This document shows, one piece after another, positions 8,243 through 16,014 of a DNA stretch of 35,445 nt. The stretch covers positions 1-35,445 of the forward strand of contig PXDN01000300.1 in assembly GCA_003566375.1 (NCBI GenBank), written 5' to 3'. The position numbers and the translations under genes were made by a program. Source of the DNA: Opitutia bacterium. Its GTDB lineage: Bacteria > Verrucomicrobiota > Verrucomicrobiia > Opitutales > T3Sed10-336. Position 1 is the first letter of the stretch. Every line of letters starts with the position of its first letter. A model generated the notes under the pieces. The model saw only the letters and a program-made list of their open reading frames with translations. It made no database searches and was not told the DNA's origin.

Positions 8243-9007
8243 ATGAAATCCATCGCGCTCCTTTCATGCGTTTCCGCCACCTTGAAGCTCGCCGCCGCCC
8301 CGTTTGCCGGGACCGGTTTTTTCCTCGCCCTTGGAGCGGGTTTCTTCTCAGGCGGGTGCGCGGCCACCGGCTCAAGCCCTTCCATGGCTGAAAGCGATTC
8401 AGCTTGGACGGTCTTGTTCGACGGTTCTTCAGTTGAGGCGTGGCGGGGCTTTCGGCAGGAGGGTTTTCCGGAGAGCGGTTGGCTGGTCAGGGACGGGATT
8501 CTGAGCACCGTGCCCGGCCGGGGACACGCGGACATCATCACCCGGGAAACCTACGAAAACTTTGAGCTTCGCCTGGAATGGCGGGTGGTGGAACGGGGCA
8601 ACAGCGGGATTTTCTTCGGGGTTACCGAAGAGGTGTCCACCATCTGGCATTACGCGCCGGAGTTTCAAATTCTCGATGACCTTGGTTACAATCAGAAACC
8701 GGACAGCCCGCAGGCTACCGGGTCGCTCTACGATTTGCTCGGTCCGTCGGCGGACAAGGAGCTGAAGCCGGTGGGAGAATTCAACACCGCCCGCCTCGTC
8801 ATCCGCAACCGCCGGGTGGAACATTGGCTCAACGGGCAAAAGGTTTTGTCATACCACCTCGACGATCCCGCGCTGGCGGAAAAAATCGCCGCCAGCAAGT
8901 TCCGGGTTTACGACAAATTCGCCCAAATCCGCGACGGGCACATCGGGTTGCAGCACCACGGCCAGGAGGTAGCGTTCCGCAACATCCGCATTCGGCGGCT
9001 CGACTGA
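8243..9007 (+). CDS. DUF1080 (3-keto-disaccharide hydrolase-like) exported protein
   Basis: A 254-residue protein with a DUF1080 domain from about residue 50 to the end. Visible family features are WTVLFDGSS, then NFELRLEWRV, RGNSGIFFGV, EFQILDD and the closing HGQEVAFRNIRIR. DUF1080 forms a concanavalin-like jelly roll; characterised members hydrolyse 3-keto-glycosides or release 3-keto sugars. The N-terminus has a long hydrophobic segment followed by SGGC-AATGS, a possible but imperfect lipobox, so it may be a lipoprotein or a periplasmic protein. The ATG at 8243 is chosen over the much longer upstream frame because that frame runs antisense through the pseudopilin remnant. The substrate is unknown. 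Confidence 0.88.
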   Translation: MKSIALLSCVSATLKLAAAPFAGTGFFLALGAGFFSGGCAATGSSPSMAESDSAWTVLFDGSSVEAWRGFRQEGFPESGWLVRDGILSTVPGRGHADIITRETYENFELRLEWRVVERGNSGIFFGVTEEVSTIWHYAPEFQILDDLGYNQKPDSPQATGSLYDLLGPSADKELKPVGEFNTARLVIRNRRVEHWLNGQKVLSYHLDDPALAEKIAASKFRVYDKFAQIRDGHIGLQHHGQEVAFRNIRIRRLD

Positions 9008-9064
9008 GCAAACCGCGACGCGTTTGGCAGGTTGCGCGCCAGCCGGCAATCACCCGACGGGCAA

Positions 9065-10123
9065 TCAGCCGCCAAAGCGTCCGGCCAGGGACTGGTGGGC
9101 CTGCCGCACAAAGGTCTCGGTGGTGTTCCAGTCGATGCAGCCGTCGGTGATCGAGACCCCCCGGCGCAACGCCTCCTTGGGCTGGGGAAAGCTTTGGTTT
9201 CCACCTTCCAGATTACTCTCCATCATCATGCCGATAATGGAGGTGTTGCCTTCGGTGACTTGACGGAGAACTTCCGCGCCGACCTTGGGCTGGTTGGCGG
9301 GATCTTTGGCGCTGTTGGCATGGCTGGTGTCGATCATTACGGCCCGGATGAGGCCCGCCTTTTCCAGCAGGTTTTCGGTTTCGGCCACGCTGGCGGCATC
9401 GTAATTGGGGCCGCGCGAGCCGCCGCGCAGAATCACGTGGCAATTCGGATTGCCGCGGGTGGTCACCGCCGAGGCTTTTCCCTCGTGGTCAATGCCCAGG
9501 AAGGTCTGGGGACCGCTGGCCGCCTTGATGGCGTTGATGGCGGTGGCGATGTTGCCGTCGGTGCCGTTTTTAAAGCCGAGCGGCATGGAGAGACCGGAGG
9601 CCATTTGCCGGTGGGTTTGCGATTCAGTGGTGCGGGCGCCGATGGCCGACCAGCAAATCAGATCGGCGATGTACTGGGGCGTGATCGGGTCGAGCAATTC
9701 CGTGGCGGTCGGCAGGCCGAGGTCGATCACATCGCGCAGAAACGACCGGGCGAGGCGCAAACCGGCATCGATGTCACAACTGTTGTCAAGGCGCGGATCC
9801 ATGATCAGCCCCTTCCAGCCGACGGTGGTGCGCGGTTTTTCAAAATAAACCCGCATCACCAGCATCAGGCGGTCGGAAACCTCGCGGGCGAGGGCCGCCA
9901 ATTTGCGTCCATACTCCAACCCGGCGTCGGTATCGTGAATGGAACAAGGCCCGAGAACCAGAAGCAGGCGTTTGTCGTCCCCGAAAATGATGCGGTGGAT
10001 TTCCTCCCGGCTCTTGGCCACAAAACGGGCTTCTTCTTCGGATTTTGGCAATTGCCGCACAAGCGAAGCCGGTGAAGGCAGCGGCTGGTTGGCGAGGATG
10101 TTGATGTCAGTGACTTTTTCCAC
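9065..10123 (-). CDS. aroG: Class I 3-deoxy-7-phosphoheptulonate (DAHP) synthase
   Basis: A 352-residue cytoplasmic enzyme condensing phosphoenolpyruvate with erythrose 4-phosphate, the first step of the shikimate pathway. Hallmarks of the AroF/G/H class are LLLVLGPCSIHD near residue 57, YFEKPRTTVGWKGL, DPRLDNSCDI, LPTATELLDP, CWSAIGARTTESQ, GFKNGTDGN, and the metal-site histidine in DTSHANS. Length is normal. Which aromatic amino acid inhibits it cannot be told from sequence alone. The ATG at 10123 gives the expected short N-terminal tail. The leader contains two hairpins that look like terminators on this strand. Confidence 0.95.
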   Translation of the reverse strand: MEKVTDINILANQPLPSPASLVRQLPKSEEEARFVAKSREEIHRIIFGDDKRLLLVLGPCSIHDTDAGLEYGRKLAALAREVSDRLMLVMRVYFEKPRTTVGWKGLIMDPRLDNSCDIDAGLRLARSFLRDVIDLGLPTATELLDPITPQYIADLICWSAIGARTTESQTHRQMASGLSMPLGFKNGTDGNIATAINAIKAASGPQTFLGIDHEGKASAVTTRGNPNCHVILRGGSRGPNYDAASVAETENLLEKAGLIRAVMIDTSHANSAKDPANQPKVGAEVLRQVTEGNTSIIGMMMESNLEGGNQSFPQPKEALRRGVSITDGCIDWNTTETFVRQAHQSLAGRFGG

Positions 10124-10199
10124 GGTTCAGAATATTGAAAAAGCCGCTAAGCATGTTGGGAGGGGCGTTCCGCGTAAAGACCTTTCCGGGCAAAAGAAA

Positions 10200-10229
10200 G
10201 GCGGGTGGCCTACCCCTAAACCACCCGCC
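10200..10229 (-). terminator. Terminator-like hairpin in the aroG leader
   Basis: On the minus strand GGCGGGTGG (10229-10221) pairs perfectly with CCACCCGCC (10208-10200) around a 12-nt loop, and the stem is followed by TTTCTTTTG. It sits about 75 nt before the aroG start, so it is upstream of, not after, the gene on this strand. It could attenuate aroG, or terminate an unseen upstream minus-strand transcript. Confidence 0.55.
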
Positions 10230-10258
10230 AGCTGCTTTCTTTCTTAGTTACCCCAAAA

Positions 10259-10275
10259 CCCCCGCTAAGCGGGGG
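10259..10275 (-). terminator. Second terminator-like hairpin in the aroG leader
   Basis: CCCCCGC and GCGGGGG form a 7-bp stem with a three-base loop, followed on the minus strand by TTTTGGGG. Outer GTTAC (near 10290) and GTAAC (near 10247) could close a larger structure around it. With the hairpin at 10200-10229 it makes a structured 300-nt region between aroG and the divergent exbD pair. Confidence 0.45.
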
Positions 10276-10449
10276 AAATTGATTGTGAAAGTAACCAAAT
10301 GGTTTTTTTCACGAGAGTCAAAGACTTTTTTTAAAAAATTCGCAGTTTTTTTGGCTTTCGAAAAGGACTGGAATTTATCTGCAAAGAACGGGAATCGCGG
10401 ACTTGTCTATTGACCTGTCTTCCCCAGAATGGTTCCGGAAATTCGATCC

Positions 10450-10860
10450 ATGCGACTTCGTTCCAAACAACGCCACGCCGAGGACTTCCAGATGGCCCCC
10501 ATGATCGACATGGTGTTTTTGCTGCTGGTTTTTTTCATGTGCGTCAGCTCGCTGGCCCAGGCCGACAAGACGGTGGAGGTTGATTTGCCGGAATCGACCG
10601 AGAGCAAGGTGCCGGAGCATTTGGCCAATCGCGGCATCATCACGGTCCAGGAGGACGGGGCTTTGTTCATGGGGGCCCGCCCGGTCACCTTGGACGAACT
10701 GGGCGCGGAGATCCGCGGGGCCTTGCGCGAATTGCCCGAATTGCGGGTGCAGGTTCGGGCGGACCGGGGAACCACGTTCGACAAAATTCAAGCGGTGCTG
10801 CGGCTCTGTGCCGAGGCCGGTGCCAGCGATGTGATTTATTCCACCCACCAGTCGTCCTGA
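10450..10860 (+). CDS. exbD: ExbD/TolR biopolymer transport protein
   Basis: A single-pass inner-membrane protein of 136 residues, 143 if started at the earlier in-frame ATG at 10429. The ExbD signature is clear: [16 protein letters not shown], in which the aspartate in the membrane helix is the proton-carrying residue, followed by a periplasmic domain ending with the [15 protein letters not shown]-type helix. ExbD works with ExbB to power TonB-dependent uptake or related envelope processes. The start at 10450 ([14 protein letters not shown]) gives the typical basic N-terminus. A second ExbD follows after 10 nt, so the pair is an operon. No ExbB or TonB gene is next to them, which is unusual. 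Confidence 0.9.
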   Translation: MRLRSKQRHAEDFQMAPMIDMVFLLLVFFMCVSSLAQADKTVEVDLPESTESKVPEHLANRGIITVQEDGALFMGARPVTLDELGAEIRGALRELPELRVQVRADRGTTFDKIQAVLRLCAEAGASDVIYSTHQSS

Positions 10861-10870
10861 AGCGCAAACC

Positions 10871-11320
10871 ATGGCCGTTCGTCCCCGCAAACGGGTTTAT
10901 CCCCGACCGCAAATGCAAATCGCGCCGATGATCGACGTGGTGTTTTTGATGCTGATCTATTTCATGGTCAGTTCGACCCTGCAACGGCAGGAAGCCGATA
11001 TTTCCTTTCAACTTCCCGGCGTGGTGGAGCAAACCGAACCCTTGGAAATGCCGGATGAGCAGATCATCGAAGTCACCGGTGACGGGAGCGTTTTGGTGAA
11101 CGAGTATGCCTACGACGAACCGGGGGCCGCCCGGCTGGTGCAATTAACCGGCATGCTGCTCCGTTTCCGCGAGGCCAGCGAGGCCAACCGGGTTGAACCC
11201 CGCGTGACCATCCAGCCCCATGGCGATGCCCGGCACGAGGTGATTGTGCGGGTGATGGACGCCTGCGCCGCCGCCGGCATCACCGCCGTTAATTTTGCCC
11301 TGGGGGATGAGGATTGGTGA
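10871..11320 (+). CDS. exbD: Second ExbD/TolR biopolymer transport protein
   Basis: A 149-residue ExbD-family protein with MQIAPMIDVVFLMLIYFMVS as its transmembrane segment, again with the conserved aspartate. The periplasmic part ends in a helix VIVRVMDACAAAGITAVNFA. It starts 10 nt after the stop of the first ExbD. Paired, divergent ExbD proteins are common in Verrucomicrobiota and Planctomycetes and probably form a hetero-oligomer with one ExbB. The pair's partner must lie elsewhere in the genome. Confidence 0.9.
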   Translation: MAVRPRKRVYPRPQMQIAPMIDVVFLMLIYFMVSSTLQRQEADISFQLPGVVEQTEPLEMPDEQIIEVTGDGSVLVNEYAYDEPGAARLVQLTGMLLRFREASEANRVEPRVTIQPHGDARHEVIVRVMDACAAAGITAVNFALGDEDW

Positions 11321-11639
11321 CCGGGCAACACCGGAGCCGTTTGCCGCCGAGCCGGTTTCGGTTGTGATTCATTCCGCGGGAAAGTGGAAGTGGCTTCGAC
11401 ACGGCTGAGCTCGTCGCAGGCCAGCCGCTTTGCCATGAAAACAAGCGGCATGCAGCCGCCACCCCTGTTGCTTTCCCCGCACTTTGCATCACCCACGCCG
11501 GTTTCCAGTGGAAAAATGCGGGATTGACCCGCTTTTGCGGCCCCCGTTTAGTTTTGATTTGCCGTGGGGGCATGCGCCGACAATTGAAAGGCGGCGCTTT
11601 CGCCGGGGCGGATCATTTTAGTTAAGACGCAATGAAGGC
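11321..11639. other. Intergenic region between exbD and ptsI
   Basis: About 320 nt without a convincing gene. TTGACC at about 11524, 17 nt before TTTAGT, could be a weak sigma-70-type promoter for the enzyme I gene. The rest is GC-rich with several short inverted repeats, none followed by a T-run. A riboswitch was considered but no consensus core could be recognised. Confidence 0.35.
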
Positions 11640-13406
11640 ATGCTGCCACCGTATCCACCAGATCATGTAGTCAAGGGAATACCCGCTTCGCCCGGCGTTG
11701 CGCACGGGCAGGTGGCTCTCATGCTCGCGCATGATTTGGAAGTTCCTGACGACAGCGTGTCCGAAGAGGATTTTCCCAAAGAGGTCAACCGCTTCGAAAA
11801 AGCCCTGCTCGACACCCGCCACCAAATTTCCAAAATCCGCGCCGAAGTCGCGGCCAAGCTGGGGGAGGACGAAGCCCGGATTTTCGACGCCCACTTGTTG
11901 GTGATCGAGGACAAGGCGCTCATCGACGAAACCATCCGTGAGATGGAGGAGGGCGGGATCAACATCGGGCACGCCTTCGACACGGTTTCCAACCGCTACA
12001 TCGACGCCTTCTCCCGCATCGATGACGAGTATTTGCGCGAACGCGCCACCGACATCCGCGACGTCTCCCGGCGCGTGTTGCAAAATTTAATGGGCGTGGC
12101 TTCCCACGGGATCCCGAAAATGGCGGAGCCCCGCGTCCTCGTCTGCCACGACATCACCCCGTCCGAAACCGCCGGGCTCGACGCGGAAAAGGTGCAGGCG
12201 ATCGTGACCGATGTCGGCAGCCGCACCAGCCACGCGGTCATCATGGCCCGCTCGATTCTCGTCCCGGCTGTGGTCGGTTTGCGCGACTTCTCCAAGCATA
12301 TCCGCGGGAGCGATTGGATTTTGGTGGACGGGTATGACGGGCTGGTGGTGGTCAATCCCTCCGAGGCGACCATGGCCCGCTACGGCAAAATCCAGCGGGA
12401 AAAAAAATCCCTCGACGAGCGCATCATGTCGGTCGCCTCGCTTCCGCCGGTCATGCTCGACGGGCGCGAAATCACCCTGCGGGCCAACATCGAGGGGGCG
12501 GACAACCTGGAGCGCGTGCAACAATCGGGCGCGTCCGGGGTCGGCCTGTTCCGCACCGAGTACCTGTTTTTGAACGGCCCCGGTTTTCCCGGCGAGGAGG
12601 AGCAGTTTCAAGCCTACGCGAAGGTGGCCAAAGCGTGTGCCCCGGAGCCGGTGGTCATCCGCACGCTCGATTTCGGGGCGGACAAGGTCGAGCGTTCCTC
12701 GGTTTATTTCAACGAGGAGGCGAACCCGTTTATTGGCTTCCGCGCGATCCGGTTTTGCCTGGAATACACCGACGTGTTTAAGGACCAGCTGCGGGCCATC
12801 CTGCGGGCCAGCCATTACGGCAATGTCCGCATCATGTACCCGATGATCAGCGGCTGCGAGGAGCTGCTCAAGGCGAATGCGATCCTGGAGGAGGTCAAGG
12901 AGGAGCTGCGGGGGCGGGACATTCCGTTTAGCGCCGACATCGAAGTCGGCAGCATGATCGAGGTGCCCGGGGCCGCGATGATGGCCGACGCGCTGGCCCG
13001 GCATTGTTCGTTTTTCAGCATCGGCACCAACGACCTTATCCAGTGCCTGCTCGCCATCGACCGCCTCAACGACCGCATCGCCCATCTCTACGAGCCGGCC
13101 CACCCGGCCGTCCTGCGGATCATCCGCAACGTGGTGGAGGCCGGCCGCAAGGCGGGCGTGAAGGTCAGCGTCTGCGGCGAGATGGCCGGCGATCCGATTT
13201 ACGTTCCCCTGCTGCTGGGGCTCGGGGTGGACGAATTGAGCGTGTCCCCCTCTTCCATCCCGGTGGTCCGCTACCTCATCCGCAACGTCTCCTACCGGGA
13301 GATGCAAGCCCTCGCCGAGGAAGCCTGCGGTCTCGATGACCTGCGCCGCATATTCGAGTTGGCCGAAGCGTTCTACCGCGAACGCGTGCTTGAGGCGGGG
13401 GTTTGA
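11640..13406 (+). CDS. ptsI: Phosphoenolpyruvate-protein phosphotransferase (PTS enzyme I)
   Basis: A 588-residue cytoplasmic enzyme that transfers phosphate from PEP to HPr. The N-terminal GIPASPGVAHG motif, the HPr-binding helical region, and the phosphorylated histidine in GSRTSHAVIMAR (H198) are present. The C-terminal TIM barrel shows GVGLFRTEYLF, DFGADK, EANPFIGFRAIR, EVGSMIEVPGA, FSIGTNDLIQ and the catalytic VSVCGEMAGDP. Length is typical (about 575 in E. coli). No HPr, HprK or sugar-specific enzyme II gene is adjacent. In many non-fermenting bacteria such a system is purely regulatory, but that cannot be decided here. The ATG at 11640 is used; the alternative starts upstream are out of frame. 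Confidence 0.95.
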   Translation: MLPPYPPDHVVKGIPASPGVAHGQVALMLAHDLEVPDDSVSEEDFPKEVNRFEKALLDTRHQISKIRAEVAAKLGEDEARIFDAHLLVIEDKALIDETIREMEEGGINIGHAFDTVSNRYIDAFSRIDDEYLRERATDIRDVSRRVLQNLMGVASHGIPKMAEPRVLVCHDITPSETAGLDAEKVQAIVTDVGSRTSHAVIMARSILVPAVVGLRDFSKHIRGSDWILVDGYDGLVVVNPSEATMARYGKIQREKKSLDERIMSVASLPPVMLDGREITLRANIEGADNLERVQQSGASGVGLFRTEYLFLNGPGFPGEEEQFQAYAKVAKACAPEPVVIRTLDFGADKVERSSVYFNEEANPFIGFRAIRFCLEYTDVFKDQLRAILRASHYGNVRIMYPMISGCEELLKANAILEEVKEELRGRDIPFSADIEVGSMIEVPGAAMMADALARHCSFFSIGTNDLIQCLLAIDRLNDRIAHLYEPAHPAVLRIIRNVVEAGRKAGVKVSVCGEMAGDPIYVPLLLGLGVDELSVSPSSIPVVRYLIRNVSYREMQALAEEACGLDDLRRIFELAEAFYRERVLEAGV

Positions 13407-13515
13407 GGGCCGCCCGCCCGCGTGCGCCCGCTTTCGGCCGGTCGGCACGACTCCTTGCGCTTTGCGCCGCTTTTTATTTGCGGCGGCGCACTGAAGATTG
13501 CACAACAGGGTGCGA

Positions 13516-13929
13516 TTGAAGCTCTCCGTCAAAGTTAATTATGCCTGTCGGGTCCTCGCCCAGATGGCCCGCGGCCACGGTCGGCCGGACCTGTTTCACA
13601 TTGGGGAACTGGCCGCCTCCGAGGCCATTCCCGCGAATTACCTCGCCCAAATTCTCGCCGAACTGCGCAACGCCGGCTTTATCACCAGCAAACGGGGAAA
13701 ATTCGGGGGCTACGCTCTCTCACGCCCGCCGGAGGAAATTTCCCTGCATGACATCGTCAAGGCCCTCGATCCCGAGATGCTGGAGTTTGACATCGGGGGC
13801 GAAGGGGAATCCGGCCAGCGCGTGCGGGAGGTCTGGAAAGAGGTGCAGCGGACGCTGGAAACGCAAACCCGCGGCATCACCCTCGACACCCTGGCATCGC
13901 AGCCTTCCGGAGCCATGTATTACATTTAG
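13516..13929 (+). CDS. Rrf2-family transcriptional regulator
   Basis: A protein of about 137 residues with the Rrf2 winged-helix domain: MKLSVKVNYACRVLAQMA, IPANYLAQILAELRNAGFI and SKRGKFGGYALSRPPEEISL, the last being the wing. IscR and NsrR bind an iron-sulfur cluster through three cysteines near residues 92-106; none is present here, and the only cysteine lies in helix 1, so this is not a canonical cluster-sensing member. The TTG at 13516 is chosen as start because it gives the family-standard MKLS beginning and AGGGTG lies just upstream; GTG at 13510 and TTG at 13498 are alternatives. It is followed after 15 nt by the zinc-ribbon gene, so the two may be co-transcribed. Confidence 0.9.
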   Translation: MKLSVKVNYACRVLAQMARGHGRPDLFHIGELAASEAIPANYLAQILAELRNAGFITSKRGKFGGYALSRPPEEISLHDIVKALDPEMLEFDIGGEGESGQRVREVWKEVQRTLETQTRGITLDTLASQPSGAMYYI

Positions 13930-13944
13930 CCAACAGCCATCACC

Positions 13945-14652
13945 ATGCCCGATCCAAAGCTGGAAAAACTGCTCATTCTTCAAGACCGCGACATTCGCCG
14001 CCGCGGTCTCGAGCAACAAATCGCCGCCATCCCGAAAGAGATCCTCTCCCTGGAGGAAAAAATCGCCGCTGAAAAAGCCCGCTTGGAAGCCTCCAAGGGC
14101 AAATTGCGCGAACTCGAGGTTTCCCGCAAGGAGGTGGACGGCTCCATCGCCGAAGCCGAACAGCAAATCGCGCGCTACAAGAACCAGCAGCTTCAGGTGA
14201 AGAAAAACGAGGAATACAAGGCGTTGACCCACGAGATCGACTTGGTCCAGGGAAAAATCAACGAACTGGAGGAGCGCGGCATTTCCCTCCTGATCGAATT
14301 GGATGAGGAAAAAAGCCGGATGGAGAGCATCGAAACGGATTTCCGCGGCATCATCGGTCCCTTGGAGGAGAGGATCGCCGATCACCGCGCCCGGGAAATT
14401 TCCCTGAAAGCCGAATTGGAGACCGCCCGCGCGGAGGTGGATGCGGCCCGCGCCGATACGGCGCCGGAAGCGCTCGCGGTTTACGACCGCCAGGCGGGAC
14501 TGGCCCGCATGCCCATCGTGGTCGCGCTGCGGGAGAAAACCTGCCAGGGATGCCACCTGCGGGTCTCCGGCGAGGTGGAGGACGACGTCCGCCGGAACGT
14601 GAAAATTGCCACTTGTGATTGCTGCGGGCGCATCCTATATTGGGAGCGTTAG
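13945..14652 (+). CDS. Coiled-coil protein with C-terminal C4 zinc ribbon (DUF164/zf-RING_7 type)
   Basis: A 235-residue soluble protein. Residues about 20-180 form a long coiled coil rich in E, K, R and A. The C-terminus carries a four-cysteine zinc ribbon: C200-x2-C203 in KTCQGCHLRV and C224-x2-C227 in ATCDCCGRILYW. This is the family usually annotated as C4-type zinc ribbon domain protein, sometimes linked to the Nif3/YbgI region; its molecular role is not established, with nucleic-acid binding as a guess. Its TAG stop (14650-14652) overlaps the first bases of the RNase P RNA, so the gene is probably co-transcribed with rnpB or reads into it. Confidence 0.9.
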   Translation: MPDPKLEKLLILQDRDIRRRGLEQQIAAIPKEILSLEEKIAAEKARLEASKGKLRELEVSRKEVDGSIAEAEQQIARYKNQQLQVKKNEEYKALTHEIDLVQGKINELEERGISLLIELDEEKSRMESIETDFRGIIGPLEERIADHRAREISLKAELETARAEVDAARADTAPEALAVYDRQAGLARMPIVVALREKTCQGCHLRVSGEVEDDVRRNVKIATCDCCGRILYWER

Positions 14653-15071
14653 TTTCGGGGCCGTGTCGTTCGCCGGGCGGTGGCAACGCCGCTTGGAGGA
14701 AAGTCCGGACACCACAGGGCGGGATTCCCCGTGAAAACGGGGGCGCTCCGTTTCAAAGCGGGGCGACGGAAAGTGTCACAGAAAAGATACCGCCTCCCGA
14801 AGATTTTAAATTTCAAATTTGAGATTTGAGATCATTGGGGGGTAAGGGTGAAAAGGTGGGGTAAGAGCCCACCGCCGCGGGGGCAACCGCGCGGGCAGGA
14901 TAAACCCAATCCGGTGCAAGGCCAAATAGGGAACGCGGGCGGCCCGTCCACATCGTTCCGGGTGAGCCGCACTCCGCTTCGGCGGAGAACCGGTTCGCAA
15001 GGACTGGTTAGATAAATGAACGCCCCCCTCTTCGGAGGGGAGACAAAATCCGGCTTACGAGCCCCGAAACT
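14651..15071 (+). ncRNA. rnpB: RNase P RNA, bacterial type A
   Basis: The catalytic RNA of RNase P, which trims the 5' leader of tRNA precursors. Conserved blocks are GGAGGAAAGTCCGGACACCA and the following CAGGGCGG (about 14696-14724), AGTGTCACAGAAAAGATACC (14771-14790), AAGGGTGAAAAGGTGGGGTA (about 14845), GTAAGAGCCCACC, GCAAGGCCAAATAGGGAACG (about 14917), and TTAGATAAATGAACGCCC near the 3' end. The ends are set by helix P1: AGTTTCGGGGC (14651-14661) is perfectly complementary to GCCCCGAAACT (15061-15071). The length of about 421 nt is ordinary. An AT-rich heptamer repeat interrupts the GC-rich molecule at 14802-14833. The 5' end overlaps the stop codon of the preceding gene. Confidence 0.96.
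14802..14833. repeat. Heptamer tandem repeat inside rnpB
   Basis: A strongly AT-rich stretch made of seven-base units AAATTTC, AAATTTG and AGATTTG, inside an otherwise GC-rich RNA gene. It lies between the ACAGAA core block and the AAGGGTGAAA block, where type A RNAs carry the variable P12 helix. The insert can fold back on itself (AAATTT with AAATTT, extended by G-U pairs), so it probably forms the tip of that helix. Confidence 0.7.
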
Positions 15072-15099
15072 GACGCCCCTTCGCCCCGCCCGCGCTGCC

Positions 15100-15891
15100 T
15101 CACAATTCGCAGCACCTTCCGCCCCGGCCCGACTCGATAATGTCGAGATCCCACGGCACCCCGCCGCCCCGGGCGAAGGCAAACGCCTCCTCCACCGCGG
15201 CCACGCTGTTGCATTCGTTGCTCAAATGGCCGAGAAACACCTGCCGCCACGCCGGGTTTTCCGTCTCCCGCAACCAGTCGCTGGCGGCCTCGTTGCTCAG
15301 GTGGCCGTGGCGGCTGGCGATCCGTTGCTTCAACGACCAAGGCCGTTCGCTCCGCTGAAGCAGGCGGGGACAATGGTTGCTCTCCAGCACCAGAATGTGC
15401 GCTCCGCGCGCTTTTTCCCGCACCAGTTGGGGAACGTGGCCGAGGTCGGTGATCCATGCCACCGATTTTTCCGGATGAAACAGGTCGCCTCCCTGGCGGA
15501 AGAGAAACCCGACCGGGTCATAGGCGTCGTGGGGAACGGAGAAACTCTCGATTTCCAAATCGCGGAAGCGGATGGTGGTCCCGGTTTCAAAAACACGCCA
15601 ATTGACCTCGCGTTTCAGCCCGCGCCGAACGGCTTGGGCGGTGGGGGCGTTGGCGAAGACCTCCAGATTGGGTTGCCGGGAAAGCCCCCGGATGCCGGCC
15701 ACATGATCGCTGTGCTCGTGGGTCACGAAAACGGCGTCGAGGTTCTCCGGGTGTTCGCCGATATCCTCCAGCAATTCACCGATGCGGCGGGCGGAAAACC
15801 CGGCGTCGATGAGGATGCGGCAGTCGCCTGTTTGCAGGAAGGCGCAGTTGCCGGAGCTGCTGCTGCCGAGGATCTGGAAACGAAGGCTCAT
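15100..15891 (-). CDS. MBL-fold metallo-hydrolase, WalJ/YycJ-like
   Basis: A 263-residue cytoplasmic metallo-beta-lactamase-fold protein. The metal-binding motif THEHSDH places H58, H60, D62 and H63; later ligands include the histidine in SVPHDAYDPVG, the aspartate in ITDLGH and a late FLGHLSNECN. The early ILGSSSSGNC string is typical of the YycJ/WalJ branch (5'-3' exonuclease or phosphodiesterase activity reported for some members). The frame extends 13 codons upstream to 15930, but the ATG at 15891 (MSLRFQILGSSSSGN) is the family-like start. It faces rnpB tail to tail with a 28-nt gap. The substrate in this organism is unknown. Confidence 0.9.
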   Translation of the reverse strand: MSLRFQILGSSSSGNCAFLQTGDCRILIDAGFSARRIGELLEDIGEHPENLDAVFVTHEHSDHVAGIRGLSRQPNLEVFANAPTAQAVRRGLKREVNWRVFETGTTIRFRDLEIESFSVPHDAYDPVGFLFRQGGDLFHPEKSVAWITDLGHVPQLVREKARGAHILVLESNHCPRLLQRSERPWSLKQRIASRHGHLSNEAASDWLRETENPAWRQVFLGHLSNECNSVAAVEEAFAFARGGGVPWDLDIIESGRGGRCCEL

Positions 15892-15970
15892 GCTTGGGGT
15901 CGAGCCTGCACTAATCCGCCGCGCGGGCAAAACGTTTGTCGAAAAAAATCCCCTCTCTCGCCGCCAATCC

Positions 15971-16014
15971 TTTCAAATCCAAAATCCCCAATCCAAAATC
16001 CAAAATAAAATATC
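15971..16014. repeat. Heptamer tandem repeat between two minus-strand genes
   Basis: Units TTTCAAA, TCCAAAA, TCCCCAA, TCCAAAA, TCCAAAA and a decayed TAAAATA follow one another with a seven-base period. It lies between the stop of the DAACS-type transporter (16013) and the start of the metallo-hydrolase (15891). It is related in period and base content to the insert in rnpB about 1.15 kb away. Confidence 0.7.

Noticed and set aside
11321-11639. Cobalamin or other riboswitch before ptsI
   Set aside because: Some short strings recall a riboswitch, but no consensus core or matching gene downstream could be shown on either strand.
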